28,979 nt of DNA from 2-02-FULL-48-14 sp041645035 (lineage in GTDB: Bacteria; Patescibacteriota; Gracilibacteria; UBA1369; 2-02-FULL-48-14): assembly GCA_041645035.1 (NCBI GenBank), contig JBAZQU010000013.1, positions 1-28,979 on the forward strand. The letters are read 5' to 3'. The position numbers were made by a program, and so were the translations under genes. The notes below the pieces were generated by a model, which ran no database searches, was not told the origin of the DNA, and saw only the letters and a list, made by a program, of their open reading frames with translations. Below, piece by piece: positions 1-7,658 of this stretch (positions are counted from its first letter, which is position 1; each line of letters opens with the position of its first letter).

Positions 1-50
1 GGGAAGAGGGCTTGGAAGCGTTCGAAGCGGGTTTTAATGAGGGTCTGCAT
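1..50 (-). CDS. 5' end of a leftward gene (partial, unknown)
   Basis: An ATG at 50-48 on the minus strand opens a frame that runs without a stop to the window edge (about 16 codons, beginning MQTLIKTRFERF). A possible promoter lies upstream on the same strand, with TTGCCC and GATTAT separated by 17 nt. Too little is visible to name a product, and the call rests only on the open frame and the promoter-like spacing. Confidence 0.35.
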   Translation of the reverse strand, partial: MQTLIKTRFERFQALF

Positions 51-257
51 ATCTCAAAGTAGAGAGATAATCCCATGAATAGGCAAAACGGGCAAATCTG
101 TCAGGTGAAATTTCAGGTTTTTGATTTGTAGTGCCTTTGGGTGAGTACTTGCTCACCATACCACATTCTCCGCCGAAGGCCACTCAAAGTGCCTGCTTTT
201 GGGCTGAAATTCAAGTGGTTTTTTGCTAGAATTCGGATGTCATTTAACCTGTTATTT

Positions 258-1100
258 ATGGAAAACACACTTGCAAAAATTACCAATGAAAAACTGCTCA
301 GACTTTGTGAGTGCTATGGTAAGCGGACACTGCTCTGGCGAAGAAAGTTTATGGGTTTGTTGCCGGAGGTGCAGCGACGACGACTCTACGAGAAGCGTGG
401 ATGTAGCTCGGTGTTTGAATTTGCTGCTAAGTTGGCGGGACTTTCAGAGGAACAAGTACGTTTGGTGCTTCGTTTGGAGAAAAGATTCGAAAATAAACCC
501 GCTCTTCATGAAATACTGGTGGAGGGACAGGCCAGCCTTTCTAAATTGGCTCGAGTTGCTTCTTTGGCCAACAGCCAAAATGAAATGGAATTGGCGGAGA
601 AAGTCAGGCTTTTATCGCAAAAAGCCCTGGAGACTTTAGTGCGGGATGAACGTGATTTCAGAAATGGAAATGGCTCAAGCCAGCCGTTATTTGAAGTAGG
701 ACCCGTGCGCACGCACGCTCTCGATTTCGCTGTTTCCGAAGAAGTTGCTGAAGAGCTCAACCGCCTTCATAAACAGGGCCAGGACGTGAACAAGATTCTT
801 TTGGATCTCTTAAAACAACGAAAAGAGAAAATCCAGGAGAAAAAAGACGAATTGGCTGAAAAGACTCTGCCCACCGATTCCAGATATATTCCTGTCCGGG
901 TGAAAGCCGTCCTAAAGGAGGAGTTCGGTCAAAAATGTTCTATCTCCACTTGCCAGAAGCCTTCTGAAGAAATTCATCATTCACAAAGATTCTCGCTCGC
1001 GCATATGCATAATCCTCACTACCTGGCACCCCTGTGCAAAGAACATCACCAACTGGCACACTTGGCGGACCTAAGTTTTCGAGACATCAGAACGCGGTGA
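258..1100 (+). CDS. HNH endonuclease family protein
   Basis: A 280-residue protein if started at ATG 258. Residues 1-200 are helical and charged, with the segment WRRKFMGLLPEVQRRRLYEK near the start and a coiled-coil-like Lys/Glu stretch around 180-205. The C-terminus carries a zinc-finger-type HNH module: Cys227 and Cys232, His240-His241, Asn252, Cys260 and His263-His264 in the order C-x4-C...HH...HN...C-x2-HH, as expected for an HNH nuclease fold that binds one structural zinc and cleaves DNA with the central His. From memory, proteins of this build occur in many copies in Peregrinibacteria and related genomes; their substrate is unknown. A TAGAAT box at 227-232 lies 4 nt before an in-frame ATG at 237, so a start 7 codons upstream is possible. 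It stands alone, ahead of a convergent tRNA gene. Confidence 0.8.
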   Translation: MENTLAKITNEKLLRLCECYGKRTLLWRRKFMGLLPEVQRRRLYEKRGCSSVFEFAAKLAGLSEEQVRLVLRLEKRFENKPALHEILVEGQASLSKLARVASLANSQNEMELAEKVRLLSQKALETLVRDERDFRNGNGSSQPLFEVGPVRTHALDFAVSEEVAEELNRLHKQGQDVNKILLDLLKQRKEKIQEKKDELAEKTLPTDSRYIPVRVKAVLKEEFGQKCSISTCQKPSEEIHHSQRFSLAHMHNPHYLAPLCKEHHQLAHLADLSFRDIRTR

Positions 1101-1140
1101 AAGAAGCCGGAGGGGCTTCATTCGAATTTCCTAAATTAAA

Positions 1141-1217
1141 TGGTCGGAGTGGCGGGATTCGAACCCACGACCTCGGCGTCCCGAACGCCGCGCGCTAGCC
1201 AACTGCGCTACACCCCG
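1141..1217 (-). tRNA. tRNA-Pro (anticodon CGG)
   Basis: On the minus strand a complete 77-nt cloverleaf folds: acceptor CGGGGTG paired with CACTCCG, D-arm GCGC/GCGC, anticodon stem CGGCG/CGCCG with loop TTCGGGA (anticodon CGG, reading CCG), T-arm GTGGG/CCCGC with TTCGAAT, discriminator A and an encoded CCA. The C1-G72 pair is typical of bacterial tRNA-Pro. It is a close paralogue of the tRNA at 10695-10771. Confidence 0.96.
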
Positions 1218-1261
1218 ATGGTGGCTTTGATAAAGCGCAGCCTAGCTTAACGAAAATTGTT

Positions 1262-1906
1262 TCACTGGGGAAGTATTTTCGGTTCAATGACCGGATCAAT
1301 AGATTCGATATTTAATTCCGTGGGTTCGAGCTTAGGCTTCCATTCCTCTTGAAGTCTTTCTTGTTGTTCGACAAGTGGCTCAAATTCTATTTCCATCTCA
1401 TCGGCGCGTTCAGCCTTGCCCTTGTTAGTCAAATCTTCCATGTGACCTTCGAATGATTGTTTATGTTTTTCTATCTCTTCCTTAATTTTGGACTTAGATT
1501 CCGAATTCAATTTTCCTTGATCTTTGAGCTGCTCCGCTTCCTTAAAACGGCGCTGCATGCGCTCGGCATCCCATTCAGCCTTTCTTTCGGGGGTGAATCG
1601 GAGCGCCCCCTGCACTTCTTCCACCACGTCTACCTTAAATGAATAAAGAAAATCTCCGGGGAGGGAGGATTCGGAGGCGTAGGCTACTCCGCCGGTGCTT
1701 GCAATGAGGAGGCCGAAGGCCATGGCCGAAGCCAGAACCGGGCGACGCATACGCAGGTAAAATGAACTAAAAAAACCGGAGCCAGCCTCTTTTGGCAGAG
1801 AGTTTTTCTTCATGAACTTTATAAAAGCATGGCGACCTTCCGCTTTTTCTTTTTTGGAAAGGTGGATGCCGGAGAGCGCGTGTTTGAGTTTATTTACTTC
1901 TTTCAT
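1262..1906 (-). CDS. DUF5667 membrane protein, putative anti-sigma factor
   Basis: A 214-residue protein with a basic cytoplasmic N-terminus (about 1-52), one membrane helix at about residues 55-76 (PVLASAMAFGLLIASTGGVAYA), and an extracytoplasmic part starting with SSLPGDFLYSFKVDVVEEVQ, the signature opening of DUF5667. The rest is a long charged helix with many Lys and Glu, followed by a Pro/Glu-rich tail. Its ATG lies 17 nt inside the end of the sigma factor gene, so the two are translationally coupled. Such sigma/membrane pairs are normally sigma factor with cognate anti-sigma factor; that role is inferred here from gene order and topology, since no classical zinc anti-sigma (HxxxCxxC) motif is seen. 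Confidence 0.75.
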   Translation of the reverse strand: MKEVNKLKHALSGIHLSKKEKAEGRHAFIKFMKKNSLPKEAGSGFFSSFYLRMRRPVLASAMAFGLLIASTGGVAYASESSLPGDFLYSFKVDVVEEVQGALRFTPERKAEWDAERMQRRFKEAEQLKDQGKLNSESKSKIKEEIEKHKQSFEGHMEDLTNKGKAERADEMEIEFEPLVEQQERLQEEWKPKLEPTELNIESIDPVIEPKILPQ

Positions 1907-2411
1907 AGATTCTTAAATGTTTACGGAGTTCTTGCAGGGCGCGATTCAGCCGTACGGAAACCAGATTTTCACTGATTCCCAAGGCTTCTGCAGTTTGTTT
2001 GAGGGATAAGTCGCTGAAGTATCTTAGTATCAACACTTCACGATAATCTTCTTTTATATAGGCCAGGACCTTCAATGCGTCTTTGGCGTCCAGTTCGTCT
2101 TTCAGTTTATCGCTGCGATCTTCGCCAGGTTCAAAGCCGGCTTCCGCCAGGTCTTCCAGGGAATCGGTTCGCTTGGATCCCGGGCGGCGACTGTGGTCGA
2201 TGATCAGGTTTGTCGCAATCTTATAAAGGAGCGCTTTAGGGTTCTCAATTTTTTCACCTTCTCCTTCGGAATAGTATTTCCACGCTTTCATAAAGGTTTC
2301 CTGCATGAGGTCTTTTGCCAGCTCCCGGTCATATACACGCAAGTAGCAATGTCTGAATATGGCGTCTGCATGTTGATCGTAAGCTTGAGCGAACTGTTCC
2401 TGTGGCTGCAT
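1890..2411 (-). CDS. ECF-type RNA polymerase sigma factor
   Basis: A 173-residue sigma-70 family protein of the ECF class, containing only regions 2 and 4. Region 2 is recognisable from FRHCYLRVYDRELAKDLMQE and the following FMKAWKYY and NPKALLYKIATNLIIDHSRR; region 4 from REVLILRYFSDLSLKQTAEA with the helix-turn-helix ISENLVSVRLNRALQELRK. The frame stays open further upstream to 2600, but the ATG at 2411 fits the normal ECF length and follows GTGAGG at a suitable distance, one of the few plausible ribosome binding sites in the window. It probably directs transcription of an envelope or stress regulon including its own operon, held in check by the downstream DUF5667 protein (inference). Confidence 0.9.
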   Translation of the reverse strand: MQPQEQFAQAYDQHADAIFRHCYLRVYDRELAKDLMQETFMKAWKYYSEGEGEKIENPKALLYKIATNLIIDHSRRPGSKRTDSLEDLAEAGFEPGEDRSDKLKDELDAKDALKVLAYIKEDYREVLILRYFSDLSLKQTAEALGISENLVSVRLNRALQELRKHLRIYERSK

Positions 2412-2417
2412 AAATGC

Positions 2418-2427
2418 CTCACGTGAG
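2418..2427. promoter_or_regulatory. 10-bp perfect palindrome before the sigma factor start
   Basis: CTCACGTGAG is a perfect palindrome 6 nt upstream of the sigma factor ATG. Half of it supplies the GTGAGG ribosome-binding sequence, so a bound protein or an RNA hairpin here could block translation or transcription. It could equally be chance. Confidence 0.35.
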
Positions 2428-2561
2428 ATATGACGAAAGGGTAGCAAAAATCTTACAGGAAAAGAAGAGGGAGGAAGAGGGCACACTCGTCTTCGACGAG
2501 TAAAGCCTGGCGATGCGGCTCGCAGGGGTGTAAATTGAGCCCGCCATAACCCTCCAAAACC

Positions 2562-3512
2562 ATGTCTAGACAATGCCGCGTGCCGTCCTTTCAAACTCAA
2601 TTTAAAGTTACAGTGATCGGAGCGGGAAATGTGGGAGCCACCGCGGCTTATGCCATGCTGATGGATGGTACGCCCACGGAGTTGGTTTTACTGGATCGCA
2701 ATAAAGAAAAAGCGGAAGGCTTGGTGCTCGACATGGGACACTCTATGGCCTTTTTCAATGCAACTAAGGTGGTAGGCACCGACGATTATGCGGTGGCAAA
2801 AAATTCTCATTTGGTAGTGATTACCGCAGGAGCCAGGCAACAAGAGGGCGAAACCCGACTGGATCTTATTGCCAAGAATCGCGCCATCATCCGCGACATT
2901 GTCCCCAAAATCGTAAAGGTTTCGCCCCACGCCATTCTTGTGATCGTGACCAATCCGGTGGATGTGCTCACTTATGAAGCATACAAACTTTCAGGATTTC
3001 CCTGGGGAAGGGTTTTTGGTACCGGAACGCTTCTCGACACCGCCCGATTCCGCTTCCACCTGGGGGAGGAGCTCTGCCTCAGTCCCAAAAGCATCGAGGC
3101 CTTCGTTTTGGGAGAGCATGGAGATACTTCTTTCCCCGTATGGAGCAGCGCCAATGTTGCCGGAAAGCCTCTCCTCAAATGGGACGGTTTCAGCCAAAAA
3201 CTGGGCGACAAATGTTACAAAAGTACTCGTGAAGCGGCCTATCACATCATTCATGACGTTGGCTACACTTGTTATTCTATTGGGACGGTGGTGAAGGAAA
3301 TTATGGTGCATGTTTTCCAACATTCCAGGGTGGTTTTGCCTCTTTCCATGCCGCTTGAAAATTATTACGGAATTTCAAATGTTGCCCTAAGCGTGCCCTG
3401 TGTACTGGATAGCGGTGGTGTGAGCGGTGTCATTAAAGTTCCTTTGAACGCAAAGGAACAGAAACAACTCAAAAAATCCGCAAAAACTTTGAAGTCTTAT
3501 CTCAAAAAGTAA
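2562..3512 (+). CDS. ldh: L-lactate dehydrogenase
   Basis: A 316-residue NAD-dependent enzyme reducing pyruvate to L-lactate in the cytoplasm, regenerating NAD in fermentation. Visible: the dinucleotide-binding loop GAGNVG (20-25) with Asp45 ending the second strand; the mobile substrate loop ARQQEGETR (91-99) with Gln93 at the position that separates lactate (Gln) from malate (Arg) dehydrogenases and Arg99 as the transition-state arginine; Asp159 and Arg162 in LLDTAR; and catalytic His186 in GEHGD. The length matches the family. The first 12-14 residues extend beyond most homologues, whose proteins begin at about KVTVIGAG, so a start inside this stretch (for example GTG at 2580) is possible. 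No Shine-Dalgarno sequence is evident. It is divergent from the sigma factor operon and about 100 nt before purL. Confidence 0.95.
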   Translation: MSRQCRVPSFQTQFKVTVIGAGNVGATAAYAMLMDGTPTELVLLDRNKEKAEGLVLDMGHSMAFFNATKVVGTDDYAVAKNSHLVVITAGARQQEGETRLDLIAKNRAIIRDIVPKIVKVSPHAILVIVTNPVDVLTYEAYKLSGFPWGRVFGTGTLLDTARFRFHLGEELCLSPKSIEAFVLGEHGDTSFPVWSSANVAGKPLLKWDGFSQKLGDKCYKSTREAAYHIIHDVGYTCYSIGTVVKEIMVHVFQHSRVVLPLSMPLENYYGISNVALSVPCVLDSGGVSGVIKVPLNAKEQKQLKKSAKTLKSYLKK

Positions 3513-3540
3513 ATCTTTTCGATATATTTAAACGTATAGT

Positions 3541-3561
3541 CAAGGGATCCTCCTTGTTTTT
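3541..3561 (+). terminator. weak intrinsic terminator after ldh
   Basis: CAAGG (3541-3545) pairs with CCTTG (3552-3556) and is followed by a short T-run. The stem has only 5 bp, so it would be a weak or partial terminator between ldh and purL. Confidence 0.4.
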
Positions 3562-3610
3562 CTCGTCGGATTTGTTTAGATAGGCCTGTCGACTGGCATC
3601 TAACAACATT

Positions 3611-6571
3611 ATGGCTCACCGAATTGAAATCATTTACAAAGTTCCTGATACTCGCGCCTTGGTACGAGCGGGCCAGCTCAAAAAAATGACATTCGGACCT
3701 AAGGTTGAAAACGTATCTTTGGTGGACGTTTACACTTTGGACAGGGAGTTTACGAAGGAACAGCTCGCTCAATTGGGGGAGGCGCTTTCGAATCCCGTGG
3801 TCCAGGCTTTTTATATTGATACGCCGGCTCCGGCACTTTCTTTTGATTGGGCCGTGGAAATTGGTTATTTGCCCGGAGTGACTGACAACATTGGAAATAC
3901 GACCAAGGAAATGGCTCAGGATCTTTTCCGTGTTTCTTTTGGGGCGGAAGAAAATGTATACACTTCTCAAATTTCTTATATTAAGGGGGCTTTGACTGCG
4001 GAAGAAGCGCGTGCCGTGGGAGAAGCTTTAGCTAATCCTCTTATTCAGCGCATTCATGTGAAAAGTGCAGCGCAATGCACTCAAGACAAAGGAATGGACA
4101 CGATTGTTCCCAAAGTTAAACCGAGTCATGCGCCGGGGGTTTCTGAGGTAGATTTGGATGTGAGCGATGAAGAGTTGGCCGCCATCGGAAAACAAGGAGT
4201 CCAGAGTAAAGACGGTACTCGTCGTGGACCTTTGGCTCTGGATCTCGAATCCATGAAAATCATCCGAGATTATTTTAAAGCACTTCAACGTAAACCGACG
4301 GATTTGGAGATAGAGTCTCTAGCTCAAACTTGGTCCGAGCACTGCAAGCACACGATTTTTGCCGCTTCTATGGATGACATTCAGGATGGGATTTATAAAT
4401 ATTTCATTCGACGTGCCACGGGAGACATTCGCAAAAAGAGAGGTGCGGAAGATTTTTGTGTATCGGTATTTAAAGACAATTCGGGAGCCATTGATTTTGA
4501 CGAAAACTGGTTGATTACGGATAAAGTGGAAACTCACAACAGTCCCTCGGCTCTGGATCCGTTCGGAGGAGCTATCACAGGAATTGTAGGAGTTAATCGA
4601 GACACTATTGGTTTTGGTAAAGGGGCTAAACCGGTTTTGAATCGGTATGGTTTCTGTTTTGCCGATCCTTTTGATGAAGAACCTTTGTATAAAGATGCGG
4701 CTTTGAGTCAAAAACTGCTTTCTCCCCGACGTATTATGGAAGGGGTGATAGCGGGAGTGAATTCGGGGGGAAACTGTTCGGGTATTCCCACGCCGCAAGG
4801 TTTTATGTGTTTTGAGCCTCGTTATAAAGGAAAGCCCTTGGTTTTTGTGGGTACGGTGGGACTTATTCCTAAAAAAATCGGTACGGAAAATAGCTGGGAA
4901 AAAGAGGCCAGGCCCGGCGATAAAGTCGTCGTGATTGGAGGCCGAGTAGGCCAAGACGGTATTCACGGGGCTACCTTTTCCTCGGAATCTTTGAGCGCCG
5001 GCAGTCCTTCCACCGCCGTTCAAATCGGAGATCCGATTACACAGAAAAAATTGAGTGATGCCGTGGTCAAAGAAGCGCGAGACCTCGATCTGTATACGAG
5101 TATTACCGACAACGGTGCCGGAGGGCTTTCTTGTTCGGTGGCGGAGATGGCTAAAGAGTCCAACGGTTGTTTCGTGGATTTGGACAGCGTTCCGCTTAAA
5201 TATCCGGGCCTTGACCCTTGGCAAATTTGGATCAGCGAATCTCAGGAACGCATGACTTTGTCGGTTCCTCCCGAAAAGCTGGAGGCCTTTGTGGACCTTA
5301 TGCATCGCCGTGGCGTGGAAGTCACAGTGATCGGAGATTTCAACGATAGCGGACGATGCGTGGTGCAATACCAAGGAAAGAAAGTGATGGACATTGACCT
5401 CGGTTTTCTTCATGACGGCTTACCTCAACGTTCTTTGAAGAGCACCTATACTAAGGTGCGCCATGAAGAACCTGCGGACGCTTGTCCTGCCGATCTTGGG
5501 CCGGTGCTTCTTAAAATGATGGGGCGTTTGAACATCGCCAGTTTTGATTTCGTTTCTTATCAATACGATCACGTGGTGCAGGGCGAAACTATTTTGGGAC
5601 CTCTGCATGGGAAGGGCCACGTGAACAGCCGCGCTTCCGTGATTGCGCCGGTGCTCTCTTCTCACAAAGGAGTGGTGGTTTCTCAGGCGCTCAACCCGCT
5701 TTATAGTGATATTGATACTTATGCGATGGCGGCTTGTGCGATTGATTCCGCGGTTCGCAATTCACTCTCCGTCGGAGGAAGTCTCAAGGAATTGGCGCTC
5801 TTGGATAATTTCTGTTGGTGCAGTTCCAATGAGGAAGAAAGGCTCGGGCAACTCAAAGCCGCGGCCCAAGCTTGTTATGACACCGCTGTAGCGTATGGCA
5901 CGCCCTTTATTTCCGGAAAGGACAGCATGTTTAACGATTTCAATGGGTACAATGCCAAAGGAGAAAAAGTGAAAATTTCCGTTCCACCCACGCTTTTGGT
6001 TTCAACGATTGGCGTGGTGGAAGACTATCGTCGCTGTGTGAGTTTGGATCTCAAATTGCCCGGAGATTTGCTTTATGTTTTGGGAACAACGGCGGATGAA
6101 ATGGGTGGCAGCGAGTACTACTCCATGCTGGGTTTCCGTGGAAATTCCGTACCTCACGTGGAAATCGCCTCCGCTCTTAAACTCTACCAGGCATTTGAAG
6201 CCGCTTTGCAAGAAGGCCTGTTGGCTTCTGCAGAAAGTGTTGTTTTGGGAGGGTTGGGAGTTTCTCTCGCACGCACCGCGATTGCAGGCCGAACAGGAAT
6301 CGAAGTGGACATTTCCAAAGTTCCTCAAACGGCTCCTTTGCGGAACGGTCATCTTCTCTTCTCCGAAAGCCAAAGCCGTTTGCTGGTCAGCGTCGCCCCC
6401 TCCAACCAAGCTGCTTTTGAAAAGCATTTCCAGGGGCTGCCCTGCGCTTTGATTGGAAAAGTGCTTTCTGATTCACGATTCACGATTAAAGATGCCGCAG
6501 GGAATAAAGTTGTGGAAACTAATGTTAGCGAATTAGAAAAATCATATCGTTCAACCTTTAAAGGATTTTAA
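3611..6571 (+). CDS. purL: Phosphoribosylformylglycinamidine synthase, large PurL type
   Basis: A 986-residue synthetase subunit converting FGAR, ATP and glutamine-derived ammonia to FGAM in purine synthesis. Residues 1-155 contain two related segments ending in LSNPVVQAFYI and LANPLIQRIHV, consistent with a fused, duplicated PurS-like N-terminal domain. A linker follows, then the synthetase core: SEHCKH (242-247), the ATP-site strand TDKVETHNSPSAL from 303, GGRVGQDGIHGATFSSE, and NGAGGLS (501-507). The second half repeats the AIRS-type fold with DSAVRNSLSVGG (712-723) and GKDSMF (769-774). There is no glutaminase domain; that activity is supplied by the next gene. Size is intermediate between small PurL (about 730 aa, with separate PurS) and the full 1,200-1,300 aa fused enzyme; I recall similar split forms in some deltaproteobacteria. 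No Shine-Dalgarno sequence is seen before the ATG. Confidence 0.95.
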   Translation: MAHRIEIIYKVPDTRALVRAGQLKKMTFGPKVENVSLVDVYTLDREFTKEQLAQLGEALSNPVVQAFYIDTPAPALSFDWAVEIGYLPGVTDNIGNTTKEMAQDLFRVSFGAEENVYTSQISYIKGALTAEEARAVGEALANPLIQRIHVKSAAQCTQDKGMDTIVPKVKPSHAPGVSEVDLDVSDEELAAIGKQGVQSKDGTRRGPLALDLESMKIIRDYFKALQRKPTDLEIESLAQTWSEHCKHTIFAASMDDIQDGIYKYFIRRATGDIRKKRGAEDFCVSVFKDNSGAIDFDENWLITDKVETHNSPSALDPFGGAITGIVGVNRDTIGFGKGAKPVLNRYGFCFADPFDEEPLYKDAALSQKLLSPRRIMEGVIAGVNSGGNCSGIPTPQGFMCFEPRYKGKPLVFVGTVGLIPKKIGTENSWEKEARPGDKVVVIGGRVGQDGIHGATFSSESLSAGSPSTAVQIGDPITQKKLSDAVVKEARDLDLYTSITDNGAGGLSCSVAEMAKESNGCFVDLDSVPLKYPGLDPWQIWISESQERMTLSVPPEKLEAFVDLMHRRGVEVTVIGDFNDSGRCVVQYQGKKVMDIDLGFLHDGLPQRSLKSTYTKVRHEEPADACPADLGPVLLKMMGRLNIASFDFVSYQYDHVVQGETILGPLHGKGHVNSRASVIAPVLSSHKGVVVSQALNPLYSDIDTYAMAACAIDSAVRNSLSVGGSLKELALLDNFCWCSSNEEERLGQLKAAAQACYDTAVAYGTPFISGKDSMFNDFNGYNAKGEKVKISVPPTLLVSTIGVVEDYRRCVSLDLKLPGDLLYVLGTTADEMGGSEYYSMLGFRGNSVPHVEIASALKLYQAFEAALQEGLLASAESVVLGGLGVSLARTAIAGRTGIEVDISKVPQTAPLRNGHLLFSESQSRLLVSVAPSNQAAFEKHFQGLPCALIGKVLSDSRFTIKDAAGNKVVETNVSELEKSYRSTFKGF

Positions 6572-6572
6572 T

Positions 6573-7379
6573 ATGACCCCCAAAGTTTTAATTTTTGCCG
6601 GTTACGGGCTCAATTGCGAAGAAGAAACTCGCTTCGTTTTCGAGAAGGCGGGAGCCGAAGGAGACATTGTTCACGTTAATGATCTCATCGATGGCCGCAA
6701 AAAACTGGACGATTACCAAATTCTGGCTTTCCCCGGTGGATTTTCTTATGGAGACGATACGGGTTCCGGAAACGCTTACGCCAACAAAGTGCGCTACAAT
6801 TTGTGGGACGACCTTCTGAAATTCATCCAGCAAGATAAGTTGATTATTGGTATTTGTAACGGATGTCAGATTTTGGCCAATCTGGGCTTGGTGCCTGCTT
6901 TGGGTGGCCGTTATGGCGACCGTCAGATGGCGCTCATGCACAACAACACGGCTCGTTACGAGTGCCGCTGGGTGGACATGAAGGTTCAAAGCCAAAAATG
7001 TGTGTGGACCCGAGGAATGGACCGACTCCGATGCCCCGTTTCTCATGGGGAAGGCAGATTTTATGCCGAACCGGAAATTATTCAGGCTTTAAACGCGCAA
7101 GATCAGGTGGCATTTCGTTATGTGAAAGAAGACGGTTCTCCCGCCAACCAAGAATTTCCTTTCAGCCCCAATGGTGCGGTAGAGGATATTGCCGCCGTAT
7201 GTGACGGAAGCGGAAAAATTCTGGCCATCATGCCTCACCCCGAAAGAAACTGGTCTCCCTATAACCAGGACGATTGGACTTTGACTCAGGAAAAAGTGAA
7301 ACGAGGTCTTTTACCCTCACTTCCGGAGGAAGGCCCCGGCATGAAGATTTTTGAAAATGGAGTTCGCTATTTTCAGTAA
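6573..7379 (+). CDS. purQ: Phosphoribosylformylglycinamidine synthase glutaminase subunit PurQ
   Basis: A 268-residue class I glutamine amidotransferase that delivers ammonia to PurL. The nucleophile is Cys95 in GICNGCQ, and the rest of the triad is His222 and Glu224 in MPHPERN. The N-terminal GYGLNCEEET and the PGGFSYGDD motif are typical of PurQ. It starts 1 nt after the purL stop codon, so the two form an operon and are probably translationally coupled; AAAGGA inside the end of purL sits 8 nt before the ATG. At 268 residues it is longer than the roughly 220-residue PurQ that pairs with small PurL, which matches the large-PurL arrangement. Confidence 0.95.
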   Translation: MTPKVLIFAGYGLNCEEETRFVFEKAGAEGDIVHVNDLIDGRKKLDDYQILAFPGGFSYGDDTGSGNAYANKVRYNLWDDLLKFIQQDKLIIGICNGCQILANLGLVPALGGRYGDRQMALMHNNTARYECRWVDMKVQSQKCVWTRGMDRLRCPVSHGEGRFYAEPEIIQALNAQDQVAFRYVKEDGSPANQEFPFSPNGAVEDIAAVCDGSGKILAIMPHPERNWSPYNQDDWTLTQEKVKRGLLPSLPEEGPGMKIFENGVRYFQ

Positions 7380-7611
7380 TCCCGACCAATTCAGACATTT
7401 TGAAAATTGAGAAGCATTTGATTGCTCGCTCGCATTTTTTACCGAACCGCATCTACAAGCCTTTTTTTAAACATAGATTCCAACATTAAAATGTAAACTG
7501 CATTTCACGGCTTACCTAAGCCAAAATTAAACAAAAATAGCAGCCCGAAATTTCCCTTATCCCAACAAATGATACGGCGCCCACTCCTCATAGATTGATG
7601 GACAAAATCTG

Positions 7612-7633
7612 TAGATAATGTTATTATTATCTA
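7612..7633. promoter_or_regulatory. 8-bp inverted repeat upstream of the 959-aa hydrolase gene
   Basis: TAGATAAT (7612-7619) and ATTATCTA (7626-7633) form perfect arms around a 6-nt centre, 26 nt before the start codon at 7659. TATAAA follows directly downstream and could be a -10 box. The dyad may be an operator, but the area is very AT-rich, which raises the odds of chance. The rest of the 279-nt gap from purQ (7380-7611) shows no gene, no clear terminator and no repeat. Confidence 0.4.
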
Positions 7634-7658
7634 ATTATAAAATACCATCTTTTAAGAT

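Noticed and set aside
2562..3512. Malate dehydrogenase instead of lactate dehydrogenase
   Set aside because: The substrate loop has Gln93 (ARQQEGETR) where malate dehydrogenases have Arg.
4319..5413. A 364-codon open frame on the minus strand inside purL
   Set aside because: It lies entirely opposite a well-conserved purL, its translation is rich in His, Arg and Asn with no domain, and it has no promoter or ribosome binding site. It is a mirror of the codon use of the real gene.
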